From Elysia crispata (lineage: Eukaryota > Mollusca > Gastropoda > Plakobranchidae): a DNA stretch of 64,000 nt. The position numbers were made by a program, and so were the translations under genes. Below the pieces are notes generated by a model. The model did no database searches. It was not told where the DNA came from and was given only the letters and a program-made list of their open reading frames with translations. The stretch's first letter is position 1; each line of letters starts with the position of its first letter. Where the stretch lies: contig JAWDGP010002696.1 of the NCBI GenBank assembly GCA_033675545.1, positions 62,001-126,000 of the forward strand, read 5' to 3'. Below, in pieces: positions 39,301 to 62,547 of this stretch.

Positions 39301-42300
39301 CATTTTAAGAACAGTTCTAGTGATGCACCCAAGCCATATGAAATTTACATCTATAATCCAAAAAGAAATATTTCGTGTAAATATTTCTACAGATCTTGTT
39401 AAAGCATATATTGATTTTTGATTTAATCATTCACTTAATTTGATATTCTACCCAAGTTATCCACATTAAAAAACGTTGTGAATTCATTATAAAAAGTGCA
39501 ACTAAAAGACATGCTGGATACTTATGTCACAACAATTGGAACTTTAACTACTCAAATTGTTGTTATTTGCTTTTCCAGCAAATGAGAAGTGTAATAGGTT
39601 ATAAGAGTGCCTATTATATCTAAATCTCTTTTTGCTGCAGTAATTCTGTTGCCACTTTTGTCACTTGGAGGGTCTTAACTTTACTTTTGTTTAAATCACT
39701 TACTCAGCATTTTCTTCCTCAAACATGTATTAGATGAACATATATATATATATATATAATTTTTCAACTCTGGTTTACATAACAATGAAAAGTATTAGTT
39801 TTTCACACATCTTTGCACACCAGGTTTTATTAACCCAAGATTAGTATTACATCTTCCTGTATGCATAATTGTGCCTCACATCAATCCATTAGTTGTTTAT
39901 TGAATAAGTACCTCTTCTTACCCAAAGAAGAGAATCTAAGGCCAATTCCTTTGCAATATTCAGTAAGAGAAAAGTGTTCATGAAATGACAGAATAAATAG
40001 TGAATGAAGTATCATGAAGAAATTCTTTTATTTTCAAGATTTTTTTTTAAATGTATAATTTATTTGGAAGATAAAAGTTTAAGTTTGATGATCTAGATTG
40101 AAAGGTAATTATTTGACAACGCAGCAATAAAAACAAAAGCTGCTGGACAGCATTATGTATTTATAAACTGAGAGCTTTCTCCTCATAATTTTTTTAAAAA
40201 AAGCAATGAAGAGAAAAATTTATGGCTACAATTTTTCTTTATAGATGATATCAATCCATTAAGCATTAAAAAAAAAAGAATTCTAATGCCAGCAATAGAT
40301 TTTGGGAATACACATATTTAACAAAAAGACTTAAAATACCAATATATCTTTTCATTTAAATTAAAAAACATACCTTAAGTACATTTTCAAAGTACTTAAT
40401 CAGCTGATGTTTAACCGCAGTTCTGAAATAAAAAATGAAAAATAAAAACTTAAGCTACAGAGGAAATGAGATTTTTAACTGAATGATAGACTGGACATAT
40501 TTTCAAAATCTTAATAAAGTCACTTCATATATGTATATATATATATAATTATACAGAAGAAAAAAAATCTCACTTAGTGAATATTAACAAAGTTACATTT
40601 GACAAGCAGGCCGAAACATCTTAAACAGTTATTTATCACCAACAAAAACTTATCTAAGTACTTAGTAAAATTCTTAATCCATCTTAAACATAGTGTTATT
40701 TATCTATAAATTATTTTAAAGTTCCATTATGATTCTACATTACTCAAATTACACATGCATATACATATTCCCAGAATATTTAATACACCTTTTTTCCTCT
40801 GAGTCAAGATATGCTGCTTCTACTGCCTTTTTCAACTCTGGAAATGCGAATCTGAAGAAAAAATAATGCACATTCTGCATAAAACTTTGTGAGGAAATCT
40901 AATATCAACATTTTATTTTATTAAGCATTCGTTGTGAAAAAACTGTATTCAAATTGTAAATACTAAAAGATTACTTGTGAGTATGAAAGTTCTTAAAATC
41001 AGAAGTCACAGTTGAAAAAAAGGAATTAAGAATATATAATACCTGAGCAGTCCTGAGTCATTGATGAGAAAGTTTTCCATTGCAAAATAGAAAGGAGACC
41101 AAGCATTGGATTGGATTTTGAACATGGTGATAATATCAGTCTCTGTCAAGCCTTGATGAGAGACAGCAAGCGCACTCAAAACCTTTTTTAAAAATTTGAT
41201 GAAGTGAGAGTTGATATTAGGAAGAAGATGGGACACTTCACATATGAATGTACTGAAAAAAAAGACTTCTAATTGTCAAATACATTTCTCAGGAAACACA
41301 TCCATGATATAAAAAAAATCTTCAAAAAGAAATTATAAGCCAGTAAAAAGTTGGATAACACAAAATAGGCTTCTGGTGATTAGTTGTATTTCTCAAGCAA
41401 AACCAAATGCCACATTAGTGTGAAAGACCTCTCTGCCGGACAGCAGTTAGTGACTTTTGACATCTACACATGCTATTTATAAGGTAAATACTTTGCACAA
41501 AATACATTTTCTTTTTTATATAATTATCATTTGTGTGATGTTACAAATTTGAAAAAATATTTGCAAAAATTTATATTTGCCTTTTCATCCTGCTTAGTAA
41601 AAAAAAATCTTTACTTGTAAGATTTTCACTCATTTTATCAGTCTCTTTTCCTTACCATTGAAACTTACCATAAGTGTATTGTTTATAGTAAAATATTTAT
41701 AATATGACACAGAAGACATAAAAATCACGGTTTGAAATCATCTATTTATAAATCAAAACAGGAAAAACTTCTTCCACTAATAAAATGTAGTTATTCATCT
41801 AAAGTGAAGAAACTTACTATTGAAACCATAATCTGCTCATAAAAGGAAAATTCAGATCTACCAAAATGCAGTTTAGCATGAACAAATGTAAATTTTTAAC
41901 ATTTTACCATAATAAATGGCTAATTTTGGCAGTTCGGGTTAAAGAATTTATCATTCTACAATTGCACTAATAAATGAGATTTAAAAAAAAAATGCATTTT
42001 CCTTTGAACATAAGGAGCCATTAAGTAATACTAAACAGTTCATTAACACATCCTGAAGACTTAAGTAAAACTGAAACCAATTTACCATAACATTACTCTT
42101 GCATGGTCACTAAATAGGGACAACCTTACTGTTTACTGATTTGTTTCCTTCCAAAATAGAACTTCCTTATCAAAGTAAAATTTTTTCAAACTTGGTAAAA
42201 TAAACAGTAATAAATTAATAAAAAGCCATCACAATAATCCTTTAAACTGTACCTGTTGCACAAGATGACAATACTCGCCCGTTGAGTTGTAATCATCTTC

Positions 42301-45300
42301 AAGTCTTTGCAACACTTTACTGAGTAAATCTTCCACACTATGAACAAGAAAAAAAACTTGTTTAAGAAATACCACTGGAGAAGTTTAAAAAAAAAAGCAT
42401 GCAATCCTTAGGTTGTAAGAAAAGACATCAGTAACCACTTGCATAAAATCTAGGTCTGTAATGAAAAATATCCCCATATCTTTTAACCAATTGAATAATC
42501 CTTCCCAAGAGCCTCATTCTAAATACATGCTTAGGTTCCACCAGGATAAGATTTAAAATTCGTGTTAAGATTCACTGCAAGGCTACACTGAGAATTTAAC
42601 CCTATTAGAATTTTTTTTGAAAATGAGACCAGAATTTAATTACAATGAAATTTAAAATTCTTTTAAAGAATTCATAAAATAGCATCGATAAAGAATATTT
42701 GTTAAAATAAGGGCAACTACTATTTAATAGAGTATTTTGTTTATAGTAATTACTTGAGGAAGAATATGTGACAAAAGAAACATTTTTGGAATAGTTAAGT
42801 CTTCATATGCTGGTGCATGGATTATCTGAAATTTAGAGTTCAACTTTTTACATAGGTTTGCTTTAGAGGTAACAAACTGAGACAACTGATTAAGGTTCAA
42901 TATTTTGCAGAGGAGGGATAAAAAAAACATCAGAAAATTGCCAAATATTCAAACATTCATTTCTACTAGAGTGTAAAGACTTTGAAGGACAACAACTTGG
43001 TATATAAGGAAAGAAATGGTCCGCAAACAGTTCATACTAATAAAGGGGACAGAAAACATTATTCTGACACTTTTTTTTAATGATGACTAACAAAGACAAT
43101 AAACTCACCCTTTGCAATATATCAAAGAATCAATTTTCTTGTCAAGCAACCTAAAATAGCCATATATGGAAATTTCCTGAGGATGTAATGAGTAGACAAA
43201 AAGGAACACTTATTTGGCTTTCAACGTTTTATAAAAAAAATTCATCATGACACAACTCTAGGAATTAAAAAAGGATGAAATACAAACATTTCTTCTAGGA
43301 ATGATTATGAGAATTTGACAATTTGAGAGCTACCAAAAGCGATTGAATGAAAAATTTGATAGATCTGGTAAGAAAATAAAACACATATATCCAATTCAAA
43401 TGCTAATCTTAATACTTATAACAGCTCTATCTTTGATGTAAAAGTCCCGTCATCATTTTTTAATACTGTAAAATACAGGATAAATGTAGCTTGAGTTGTA
43501 TGAGCAAGAGTGAAATTGGTATTTCAAATTGGAGTCTGGTACAAAATGGTTTGACACTTATGTTAAGTAAAACATGCCATACAGACACATTATTGCCCCA
43601 AAATTAATCTTGTTTTCATGAAACTAAATTGTAATGAATGTTCAAGATTTCATAATACCACCAAGACAAACTTTAATTTGTATTATACTGACCACACCTT
43701 TTTTTTAAGAATATAAAACAAACTAACTTTTTAAATCTAAATTAGATTTTATTTTATACGATGCAATTTTTTGTTGTTGTATGGGCACATTGGAAAGTTT
43801 AGAACGTATAAAAAAAGCACCAATATAAGAAAAATGGCTCATCATCTGACAAAATTTGAATCACTTACAGAAAGAACTATTTTTAGAAAGAGAGGACTGC
43901 TAGTCTGCTCAGCTTCCACAATTCGCTGCAGTTGTTCAGGGGATAGCTCTTTTCCATTAATCATCAGGGATTCCTGTATAAATAGTAAACAATGGAGTTA
44001 ACAAAAATCATCAAAAATACTAATGGGAAACAAATTCAAAGTTATATGCCTAAAGGCCACAGAGCATTCTTAGTTTGTTTTCATATACAGCTTATCTTTC
44101 CCTTTTTTTTTTTTTAAAAAGTAGACAAATAAAAGTGTAATTCTTTGATAAAAATGCTTTTTCAAACATATTCTAGCACCATTAATAATAATAGTCCAAG
44201 AAAAGTATTAGATTTTCATACAACCCTTTCATGACCAATAAGTTTGAAATCTACTTAATGGTTAGGAAAAACAGATTTTACAGCCCTTAAGATTCTATAG
44301 TTTTCATGGCAATAAGTCTTTCGACTGGTTTAAAAGATATCTCTTTCATTTTTGACTCCTGATGTGAGTTACGCTACCAAATATCTTTTAAACTTTTCAT
44401 TTGATAAAATTTTTAAACTTTGTGCATATCTATATAGTTTTCACTGAAAAGGGTAGGCCCCAAAGACAGTCTAGTTTTTTATTCTTATGTTTCATAAGCT
44501 ATAGCTGGCACTTCTTTTTTATATTTTTGCCTCATGTATGTCTCTATGTGCTTTTCTCCCTGTCTCTTTCTATTCCCTTATCTCTCCCCTCATTTCACCT
44601 ATTCTTCCAATATATTAACTGTTTATGTCTGCTTGTCTTCCTCCGTCTCTCTTTCCCCCTCTCTATACTTCATTGATACATAGAGGCCTTATTTTTTCTA
44701 TTGGAGGACATAGATGCAAGAATGATAAAATTATAATGTAGAGTTCCTTTAACATCTATGAGAAATATATATATATATAAGGTAAGACACCACACCTGAC
44801 ATATATCCCTTTGCGTCTCTTCAGGCAAATCATGAATCTCAATATTCTGATACCCTGAATCTTTGATCAACAGATCAAGAGACTGAGAATCTGAGGTACA
44901 AGTTGATACTACCAGTGAAATTCCTGTCGGCAAATCTTTAGGCAACCAATACAAATGCTGCAAACAAAAGGGATCATTTTATTAATAGCTTATAAAGCTC
45001 ACTGAAATAAATGCAAATATTAAGTAATTGAATTTCAACATGGAGGAAATATTTAGATTGGCAGACGTTTCAGAGCGTGTTCTAGTAAGAGGTACAAATT
45101 TCCAATTTTTATTGTTATTCCTTTTTATTATAGCAATATAAAAAAAGAGAGTTTACATGACATATACAAACTATTATTAATCAAACCAAATTCAACAAAT
45201 ATCTAAATTTTTAATGTATTGATGAAGGTTTGAAAGTATAATATTATAGGTTGACTATATAAATGTTGTGCTGTCAAAACTCCAAACCATAAGTGCTGGA

Positions 45301-48300
45301 TTATCTTAGCAAAGAAATCATGTGCATTGATAGCCATTATTGATGGGTTGCTTGCTCAATTTAACGATGAAATGAACATTAATAAAATCATATCATTCAT
45401 ATAGAGTTACTTTTCAATAACAACTTTCTATTCTCACAATGCAATAATGTCAAAACACCTCAACAAGTTGCTTTGAAAAAACATGATTTGAAATCCTTTT
45501 GAAAAGATCAGAACACAATATAAGATCATATGAATCTCAATATGCCTGCAGGATAAAAGTTTATGTGTTTAAAGCTGTGTCAATAAACTTTGTGCTTGCA
45601 TTGATTAAAATATGAAATGCAGCGAAGATGAAATGCTTTCTTAGTCATCAAAGATAGATTTTTCAGGTAAGGTCTAGATAAAAAAAAATGGTTCAATATC
45701 TGCATATCATTTACTGCTATAAACATTGGTAAAGAATCTTACTTTGTTAAAATGCTTTTTGACTCTTACCTTTGCTGTTTTTGTTGATGCAGTTACTTTG
45801 TCCAGTCCATCAATAATGATGACAATGCGTTTACCATTCTTAGAAGCCATCCCCATTGCACTCTCTACTGCCACATAAATATCATGAAATTCATTTTCTC
45901 CCTTTTCTTCTGACATAGACTGACCGCTGTCAACTTCAGAAGATTTTTGACCACATATGTCTCGCAGCTCATCTAAGATGTGTTGAATTATGCTCTGAGG
46001 ATCTGGCATTCAAGAAAGCACTATTCAATTTTATCTAGAAATTAAAGAAAAGCATGTAATTGATGATAAAAATCAACGATAAATAGTTAGGCAATAAACA
46101 TAGAAATACTTTAGGCTTAAAACAGTTTGTTTTTTCAGCTTTGGCAGCATAAAAATAGAACACGTATTCATCTTAAGATAATTACCAGTTTTAAAAAATA
46201 CATGTAGTTCAAATGTAAAATATAAAACTTTATTGGGAAGAAAAGAGAGAAAAAAATCATTCATAAAGTTAAAAGTTATTTAAAAATTGAAAGTAAAGAC
46301 TAATACAAACTGCCAAATAATCAGGCTTAAAACAAAAAATTTCATGGTATACAATGTGTGCTATTTTTGTTCAAAGGTTTTTTTTTTTGCTTTATAGAAC
46401 TATGAGCTTTGCATAAAAAAAGTTTAGACTGAAATAACTTCAACAAAATGAGATCTATTGAATTTAGATAAGTTCAATATTCCATTTAACCTACCTTGAA
46501 ATTTTTCCCTCGTGACATAAACAACTCTTGTAACAAAAACACTTCACAGGCCCCTTTAGTGAGTAAACATTTTAAGTTATAATTCTATGATTGCACATCC
46601 CAGAAATGAAAATTTCATTGTAATATATAACAAAATCAATTAATACCTGTTGTTCCTTCAGCTGAACCTATGAAATGGTAGATAATACACAGTTCCCTTT
46701 GTTCACTCTTTAATGATGTTATGAAGTTTGCTAGAAGAGCAGACTTGCCATTTCCAGACCTCCCAGTGATAAGCACATTAGCTTGATCTGAAGATATTCA
46801 ATTTAACTTCATGAAAGGTAAAAATTTAAATAACTAATATATATATATATGTATACACGTGAGTATGTCAATACAAAAAAAAATTGTTATTGCACATTTT
46901 TATGCTGCAATATAAGGCTTATTAGAAGTAGCCACTAGAAATTAAAAAGTATTAAAAATGTGACAGAAACAATGTTAGTATAAAATGGGGCAGAAGCAGT
47001 ATTATTTATAATGGTGGAAGTACCAGAAGCAGTAACAATATTCATGCAAGAAGATTAGAAGCAGTCATCAAAATAAGCTGCAGTAGTGGTAGAGACAGTA
47101 AAAGTATAAGTGGAAGTAAAACTATTAGTAGTCGTTTTACTGGACATGGTACTACTAGTTGAAATGGTATTTTTTGTGGTGATCGTGATGAGGTAACTTC
47201 TCAAAATGAAATAAATCTATTAAAACAATAAATAAGCTAATCAATCTTCCCAAGAGAATTACAAATGCAAAGACTAAAATAAAGGTAGTAGGAGTTTTTC
47301 TGGCTCTTTCACCTCAAAACAAGAGTCTAGTGAAAAAATAATGATCTAAATTACAAGAAACACATCTGCCTCAAGCACTTAAATTACCTTTTAAAACTTT
47401 TGATTTGAGTTGAGACAAATAATCTTGCCCCCCGATGTAAAGTGTTGTTAAGGATGAGATATAGGCATCATGACACAGGAGGCTTTGCAGCAGAGGACTC
47501 AGGTTTTTGCCTGAACTGTCAGCCAAGAAGTCTAAACAACATTGCCACACACTCTCAAACATAAATTTGGCACCCTAAAATAAAAGATTGTTCTTTGCAT
47601 GTAAAGTGTGATACTAATGTCAATTATTTCTTTTCCTTAAAAATGCTACGTCAAATTTTTCTGTTTTATAAATCTTGAAAATGATGATAATTTAGTAAAG
47701 AAATAAAGACCAATATTTCAATTTTTATAAGCTGCATTAAATATTCTTCCAGATGATGACATTTGAATGCTCTAAAATAACTCAATAGGGATAAGAGCAA
47801 GAAACAGAAAAATATACCCAAAAAACGATGTCTCAAATAATATGCATGAGACCAAAAAAAACCAAAAAAACAAACCCAACAGAACTAGCATTTTTACGAC
47901 ATTGTGGGACAAACCGTGTGATTTGGAACAATTGATTTACTTGATTTTCAGATATATTCCTCCCTCTCAAATGGTACACATAAGCATTATCAACCGTATA
48001 CATAGAATTTTTTCAATATCATTGCACATAATATGTTGTTTAGAAAGAATACTTTATGTCTGAGATGTAAAAAACTATTTTGAAAGTAAAAGCAATGCAG
48101 CAAAACATTATTTACCTCATGTGGATTTTTGTAATTGTATTGTACAGCAAGGCACTGAGGAACACAAAAATGACAAGACATCAATTGTTATTTAGTGAAT
48201 CACATGAAAATTTTTGTAATCAATTTTTTAAAAATTTACATTTTCTAGTTAAAAATGTAAAAGAAATATACAAGTATCTGCTCTTCAAAATAAACTATAT

Positions 48301-51300
48301 CTGATACTGAGAAAACTTAACAATTTTGAAAGTTTCCATAACAGTACAGAAAAAAAATTGAATAGATTACATAATCACCATTTTCATAAATAACAAATAT
48401 TTTCAAAAATAGCTTTCAGTTCAATTATAACAGGATGGTATTTCTGAAGGAAGTCTAGGTTCCAAACTTTTTGCATGTTCTGGCATCCAAATACACATAG
48501 TTCCTCAAGCTTGGATTTCTTTGATTTACTTGTCAACTGGCTTTGAAAATAAGTTTGCACTTTAAACTCTGATCTACCTCATCCTCTGTTGTTTTGACCC
48601 TTTGAATCAGTTCATCCATAAGCTGTGAGGCATGCTCACTCTCAGATGAATATTTGAAAACTGTTTTCTTGTCTCCTTTTGCTATTGCTTCATCCCTGAC
48701 TGAATCATCATATGCCTGCACCAAATCAAAGCAGATAAACATCATCTAGTCTTCTAAATGGAAAATAATTTTTTTTTAACACTTATAGATATACATATTC
48801 ATATAAAAGGAAAGGCTTATGTTATATATTAATATTTTGCAAAGTAAAGACGTATCAGAGAAAGTCATTTTCATTGAAAAAAAATAACTTATTTGAAATA
48901 ATTGATCTTTAAGCTGGTATATGAGGATGTCATCCAACACATGAGTCAAACTGGAAAGTCCTAACTTTAAAATCAAGTTGCAATGCCTTTTTTTTTATTT
49001 TAGCTGTAAATATTTTATAGCTGTTTCTATGAAGCGTAGGTGAGCAAATTTTTACACCTAAATTTGTAAGCTTTACAGGCCACAATCATCATCATTCATC
49101 AACAACATTGCAATGTTTGTTATAATAATCAACACCAGATGTGTATTTACATATCAATTAATATCGCTTAAAATGTAATGCTTACTCATATTACCTTCAA
49201 ACTTCTATACTATCTTAAAATGATTCAAACCTTATCTCTGAAGCATATAGCAGCTGGAAGCTGTCCAGGGTTATTCAGATGTCCATGCATAAATTCAAAT
49301 TCTGTAACACTTTTGCCTCGGGCCTTGTCGAGGAAAGCATAACGTCCAACAGCATTGTCAATGTTCTGTTGCAATAGCTCATCCGTCTCTCCATGCCATC
49401 CATAGCGCTAATAAAATGGGCATATAAATTATAATATAAAGAAGGAAAACAATATAAAATAAGAGTTTGTAACAAACATTTCACTTTCTCTAAAAGCTTT
49501 GCTCAAACTTTCACAATATATACAGAAGTTTTGATAATTCCAGAGATCATCAAAGTAGAGCCTTGAGCATCATTTAATCTTCCATAGCAAAAGCATACTC
49601 AAATGTAACAAAACAAGTTATAAAAGCTTTTAGTTCAATAAAAAAGATTTAATGAAAATTAGTTTTAAGGTCGACTTTTTTTTATGCAAAAGCATACCAC
49701 GAGATGGAAGAATAAATAAAAATAATATATTAGTTGTACACCATGGAATGAACGAACTAGACTAATTCTGTCATTTTTAAAAGTTCATTGAATTCAAGGC
49801 TCTTTGAAGCCATGAAACAAAAGCATCGTAAGGGAAGTAAAAAAAGTCAAGTCGGATCTCCCTTATTTTTTTTTAGCAACTAACCATAAGTCTATACAGC
49901 CATTCTTTACCCTTCCCATCCACTGCCCAAGTTACCACCGCTTCGTTTCTTTTGTCCTGTATCATGTTTCCACCATGCATCAGCTGCAACATCCTGCTCC
50001 TTTCCCCTTCTCTTTAAATTATATTCCCCCTAGGTGTCAAAACTTTTCTCTACTCCACACCTGGTATTACAAGGCATAATGTAGCCTACACACTGGGTGC
50101 CCTCGACTTTTACACTGCAAGTATTTTTCAACAGCCGAGAGCATGCAAACCTTTTGATTGAATTCCAATGATATTTCTGAGGAGAGAAGCATTCTTTAGT
50201 GGTTTGCCAACACTTGTTGAATGCGAGGATGGGTCTGAGATTAGTTTGTTTGATGCAATGTATTTGAAGATAGTCAAAGAAGGGGAAAAAATGGGGATTT
50301 TTCTCTGTTCATTTAAGGCAAGGTGTTCTTTGAATTCGAGGTGTACTGTATTTTCAAATGTAGAGGTCTTTCAATATCACTTCAATAGAACTTCTATTTT
50401 AAAAATTAATTTTGAAATTTTGCAATGTTTATTCTCCTGTTAACAAACAAATCTTATTTTCTAGTAAATATAATTTTGACTGACTTTCATTAACAAAAAA
50501 AAAATAAATTTTTGGCTTTATAAGTTTTCAATAATAAAAAAAAATAAACTTTTGGCTTTGTAAGTTTTCAGTAACTTCTTTAGTAGATCCTTTCTTTGTC
50601 ATATTCAAAGAAAACTTAGTGTTATATATCCATAAGCTTACATGATGGTTATTTAATGTTTTTTCAAAATGATTTCATTTATTTACATTTTTGCAAACAG
50701 ACTTTCAAATTTGAATTACGAAACCCTCAACACCAGACTTTCTTTTTAAACTTTGTATTATAATTATCTATTTCTTTATTTATTTAAACAACAGTTTGAA
50801 TCTTAACCAGTGAGAGTTTTAGATTGAAATTTCTTATATTTAAAAAACAACAACCCACAAATGTATTTTGTAAGATTACAGTATATAAAAATTAATTTAC
50901 TTAGTTTCATATCTTATTGCCATGTTATAAACGAGGCAAGAATTTGACCCACTTGCTGATACATATAAGTTAACCTTTTTTGTGCAAGCAAAATACCTGT
51001 CTCAGGCTTCGCAATTGTTGATAAAATCTGAATACATAACGTTAAACAATGGTTTTATCTTCATTATTCTATATTTCAATCTGACACATAATTATGTGAA
51101 AGTGAAAATCCATGCGCTATTTTTTACCTGTCCAAAGAATCCAATAAAAATGTCAGATCTGTCAATCTCACGCAAACATATATTGACAACTTGAGCATTA
51201 TCAGCAGCTTCTGATGTGATACCCCATCGCATGTCTACAGGAACAAACTGAATACCTCGTATGTTACATGCATGCTGAAACTGAGGAAAGTATTTCCTGG

Positions 51301-51427
51301 TTAATTCTTCTCGCTCCTCCTCCATTCCACCAAATGGAGAGGAAAAGAAGACTCGCAGTGTCTTTGGATCTTTAAGCTTTCGTTTAATTTGCCCAATAGA
51401 GCTCCTCTGCTTAGATTCCATCATCAT
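24462..51427 (-). CDS. TTC41: TTC41-type DUF4062-NACHT-TPR protein, 27 coding exons, 1321 aa
   Basis: Exons: 51427-51128, 49407-49231, 48715-48578, 48154-48116, 47574-47388, 46787-46647, 46002-45770, 44957-44796, 43973-43869, 43176-43109, 42337-42253, 41182-41043, 40851-40789, 40422-40374, 37250-37108, 36433-36274, 34261-34166, 33004-32859, 32451-32352, 30803-30654, 29929-29811, 29270-29123, 28476-28362, 27840-27591, 26740-26515, 25904-25692, 24674-24462. Every phase fits; the total is 3966 nt. Residues 20-105 form a DUF4062 domain (RVFFSSPFGGMEEERE, VDMRWGITSEAA, CLREIDRSDIFIGFFGQRYGW). A NACHT-type ATPase follows, with Walker A GRSGNGKS (about 289-296) and Walker B RIVIIIDGLD (about 386-395). 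Helical linker domains and degenerate TPRs fill about 730-1285, then an acidic tail. Mouse Ttc41 is about 1318 aa with this order; nephrocystin-3 is related but its N-terminus differs. Function is unknown. The start of exon 27 is the least certain junction. Confidence 0.88.
26318..26345. repeat. C-tract plus A-tract
   Basis: About nine Cs followed by about thirteen As in TTC41 intron 25; low complexity. Confidence 0.7.
33116..33310. repeat. Compound trinucleotide microsatellite (AGC/AGT/AAT)n
   Basis: About 195 bp of trinucleotide repeat in the TTC41 intron between exons 17 and 18: CAG/AGC units, then AGT, then alternating AGC and AGT blocks, then about 21 AAT units. The long poly-Leu, poly-Ser or poly-Asn open frames across it are artefacts of the repeat. 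Confidence 0.95.
34385..36130 (+). pseudogene. Decayed LINE reverse transcriptase in TTC41 intron 16
   Basis: Antisense to TTC41, between exons 17 and 16. Recognisable RT pieces in order: a segment like IPVEL.EALEDYGINKITKL, an ICKFIALPKKPEATECKLHR block (RT motifs 1-2), LCFIDYTKAFAKV (the F-x-D-x-x-x-A-F motif), an IKCGVRQECVL block, NNLRYANDTVLIAE (corresponding to the catalytic Y-A-D-D/Y-A-D-D-T motif, here YAND), and the C-terminal MRSLGNF region. It ends near a short ttgattgattgat repeat at 36117-36130. Multiple stops and frameshifts; the second catalytic Asp is Asn. A 58-bp internal direct repeat is present at 35242-35355. Confidence 0.8.
35242..35355. repeat. 58-bp direct tandem repeat within the LINE relic
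   Basis: The unit starting aaaatgaaacgattatac at 35242 is repeated from 35300 with a few substitutions. It duplicates the RT region just before the YAND motif and probably arose after the element died. Confidence 0.9.
37251..40373. other. Large TTC41 intron 14 with no recognised content
   Basis: About 3.1 kb between exons 14 and 15, the largest TTC41 intron. Apart from a short TA run (39739-39759) and poly-A/T runs, no open frames or repeats were recognised. Confidence 0.6.
39739..39759. repeat. (TA)n microsatellite
   Basis: Short TA run in TTC41 intron 14. Confidence 0.85.
49408..51127. other. TTC41 intron 1
   Basis: A block at about 49880-50160 is more C/T-rich than its surroundings and may be a degenerate repeat. 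A 91-codon plus-strand open frame (50168-50443) shows no family features. Nothing else was recognised. Confidence 0.4.
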
Positions 51428-53375
51428 CGAGGAAATTTGTGAAGATAATGATGGAGATTCTCTTTTAAAGTTAGAACAAAGTGCAAGAAGAAAACTGGGA
51501 TCTGTAGTGCCGTGTTTTGAAGTCTATTGATACATTGCGAATGCAGGTTACAAGGAATCTTTATTTGACGTATTACAACTAGAAATATAGAGCTTTGTGA
51601 ACTGCGAGGATGAAGAAATAGATCTAGGGTTGAAAAGCTCTTGACAACACTAAATGTAAAGCAATTCTGTGATCTAATACAGTGATTCGACTCAAACAGG
51701 AAGCGTATGAGTACCAACCAACGCTTTATCCTAAGAAAGGGTGAAAAACATTTTAAAATGCGTTACAAGATTTTTATCACACGATTGAAATAGAATTAAA
51801 AAAAAGAAGCATGATTTAGATTTAAAGCCGGTGACATATTGCTCATTTTGGATAGGCGAAGAGTTTGTTTTCATTGGTAACCATCTTGAAACTTGTTTAC
51901 CGGAAACAGTTCCGTATGTCAAAAAGATGAACCGATACTCTATGCTTAACAAACTTTTCTGTGGTGTCTCATGTCATGCATTTACAACCCGAGAGAAGAG
52001 CGAGAAAGAGGAAATAATGGTGGCGATGAATGGGATATTTCGTTTATGCAATATGAGAAATTCGTATTATGTTTTGCAGCAATAAGCATAATCAGTCACT
52101 ATTTTATTCAGCTAGGCCTACACTAAAAAAACATTCTTTTTATTATCTATGTATGTGAATCGCTTTGTATTATTATTATTTTTTTTTTAATTTGTTTTCG
52201 TTTTTGATTAAGTTTAGAGCTGAAAGTTTATATCTACACTAGGCCTTTTTTTCATTGAATCTTATATCTCTACACTTTTAAACAAAGAGGCAAATAAAGA
52301 AAAAAAAAATGAAAACACCGTTGTGATTAACAAAAAAAAAACAAAAAAAAAGTTCGCATGTAAGAACAAGGCAAACAATTATTTTATTTTTTTTTTTATT
52401 TAAAAGATACAGAAACTTCGAAGCAACCAGATTATTTGTATGAAAGTAACAGGTATTCGAACATAAACATGCATATATACCACAGAAAGAAAACAAAAAC
52501 AAATAAACACACTTTGAATATTTTGACTTAAGGGCTCAATACATTTACAGAACTTAAATTTTTGAACTAGCATGTTATCATTTCGTAAGAGAAACACTAA
52601 CTACTGAAGGCAAAAAATACACTCACTGATGGAACAATTTGTGAAGTTTCTTCAGTATTGACCCTCTTATGATAGAAGCATTACTCTGCTATTATTTGGT
52701 TTAAACCACCGTATTTCTTTTAATGCCCTAATAGGAATTATGCCGTTGAAACCTATCATTTAAGCTGATCGAACGGCCATTTCATGTTAAACGAAGAGGT
52801 TTACTTTATTCTGCATCCGAGGCTAGCCATAGATACACACAGGTCACAATTAGAGCTAGAAGTAAATACCGAATTCAGAGCATCCGAATGTCTGTAAGAC
52901 AGATGATCATCGAACATGACATTGCATATTGGGAACGAGAAGGGTGCCTTTTCTCAATGCGAGGTGTACTGGAGGTAAGCGAAACAATGGTGAATCATGC
53001 AATTTCATGTTGAAATACAAAGAGTAAGCAAACTAAACGCAAGATGATTTAACTTCATGTGATTGGCTACCACAAGTATTGTAGGCTACACATATTTGGA
53101 AAGTTTCGCTAATGGACACGGACGTATTTTGCCATGTGAATAAAAACACAAATATTGCAAAAGCTTAAGCAGACGGTCAGTCAAATTTGAAACGATACCT
53201 ATACATTTTTTTAAACAAACTGAATTCGCTATGTTCATGGTTTTATTGTTCCTCCCGAAATCTCCAACTTGATGGATGGTTCGTCAGGAGTATCGGTTTT
53301 TAAAACCAGTCAGTGGCACCTCACCGAACCACCCATGTTCACGTTTTATGCAACAAAACCTTTTGTTTCATGCAT
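51428..53375. other. Intergenic region between TTC41 start and receptor stop
   Basis: It must contain the TTC41 promoter and 5' UTR on the right of 51427 and the receptor 3' UTR on the left of 53376. An 84-codon plus-strand frame (51831-52085) and an unassigned plus-strand frame ending at a good GTAAGC donor (about 52760-52974) have no recognisable homology. The rest is AT-rich. Confidence 0.55.
53242..53247 (-). terminator. Candidate receptor polyadenylation signal
   Basis: The minus strand reads AATAAA about 130 nt past the receptor stop codon. Confidence 0.45.

Positions 53376-62547
<9,172 letters not shown>

Noticed and set aside
43069..43157. TTC41 exon 10 starting at the acceptor next to GTTGCTTGAC
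   Set aside because: In the required phase it gives an immediate stop; the upstream acceptor at 43176 keeps the frame and yields a family-like LLDKKIDSL helix.
51831..52085. 84-codon plus-strand frame upstream of TTC41
   Set aside because: No recognisable domain or splice context; length is within chance expectation.
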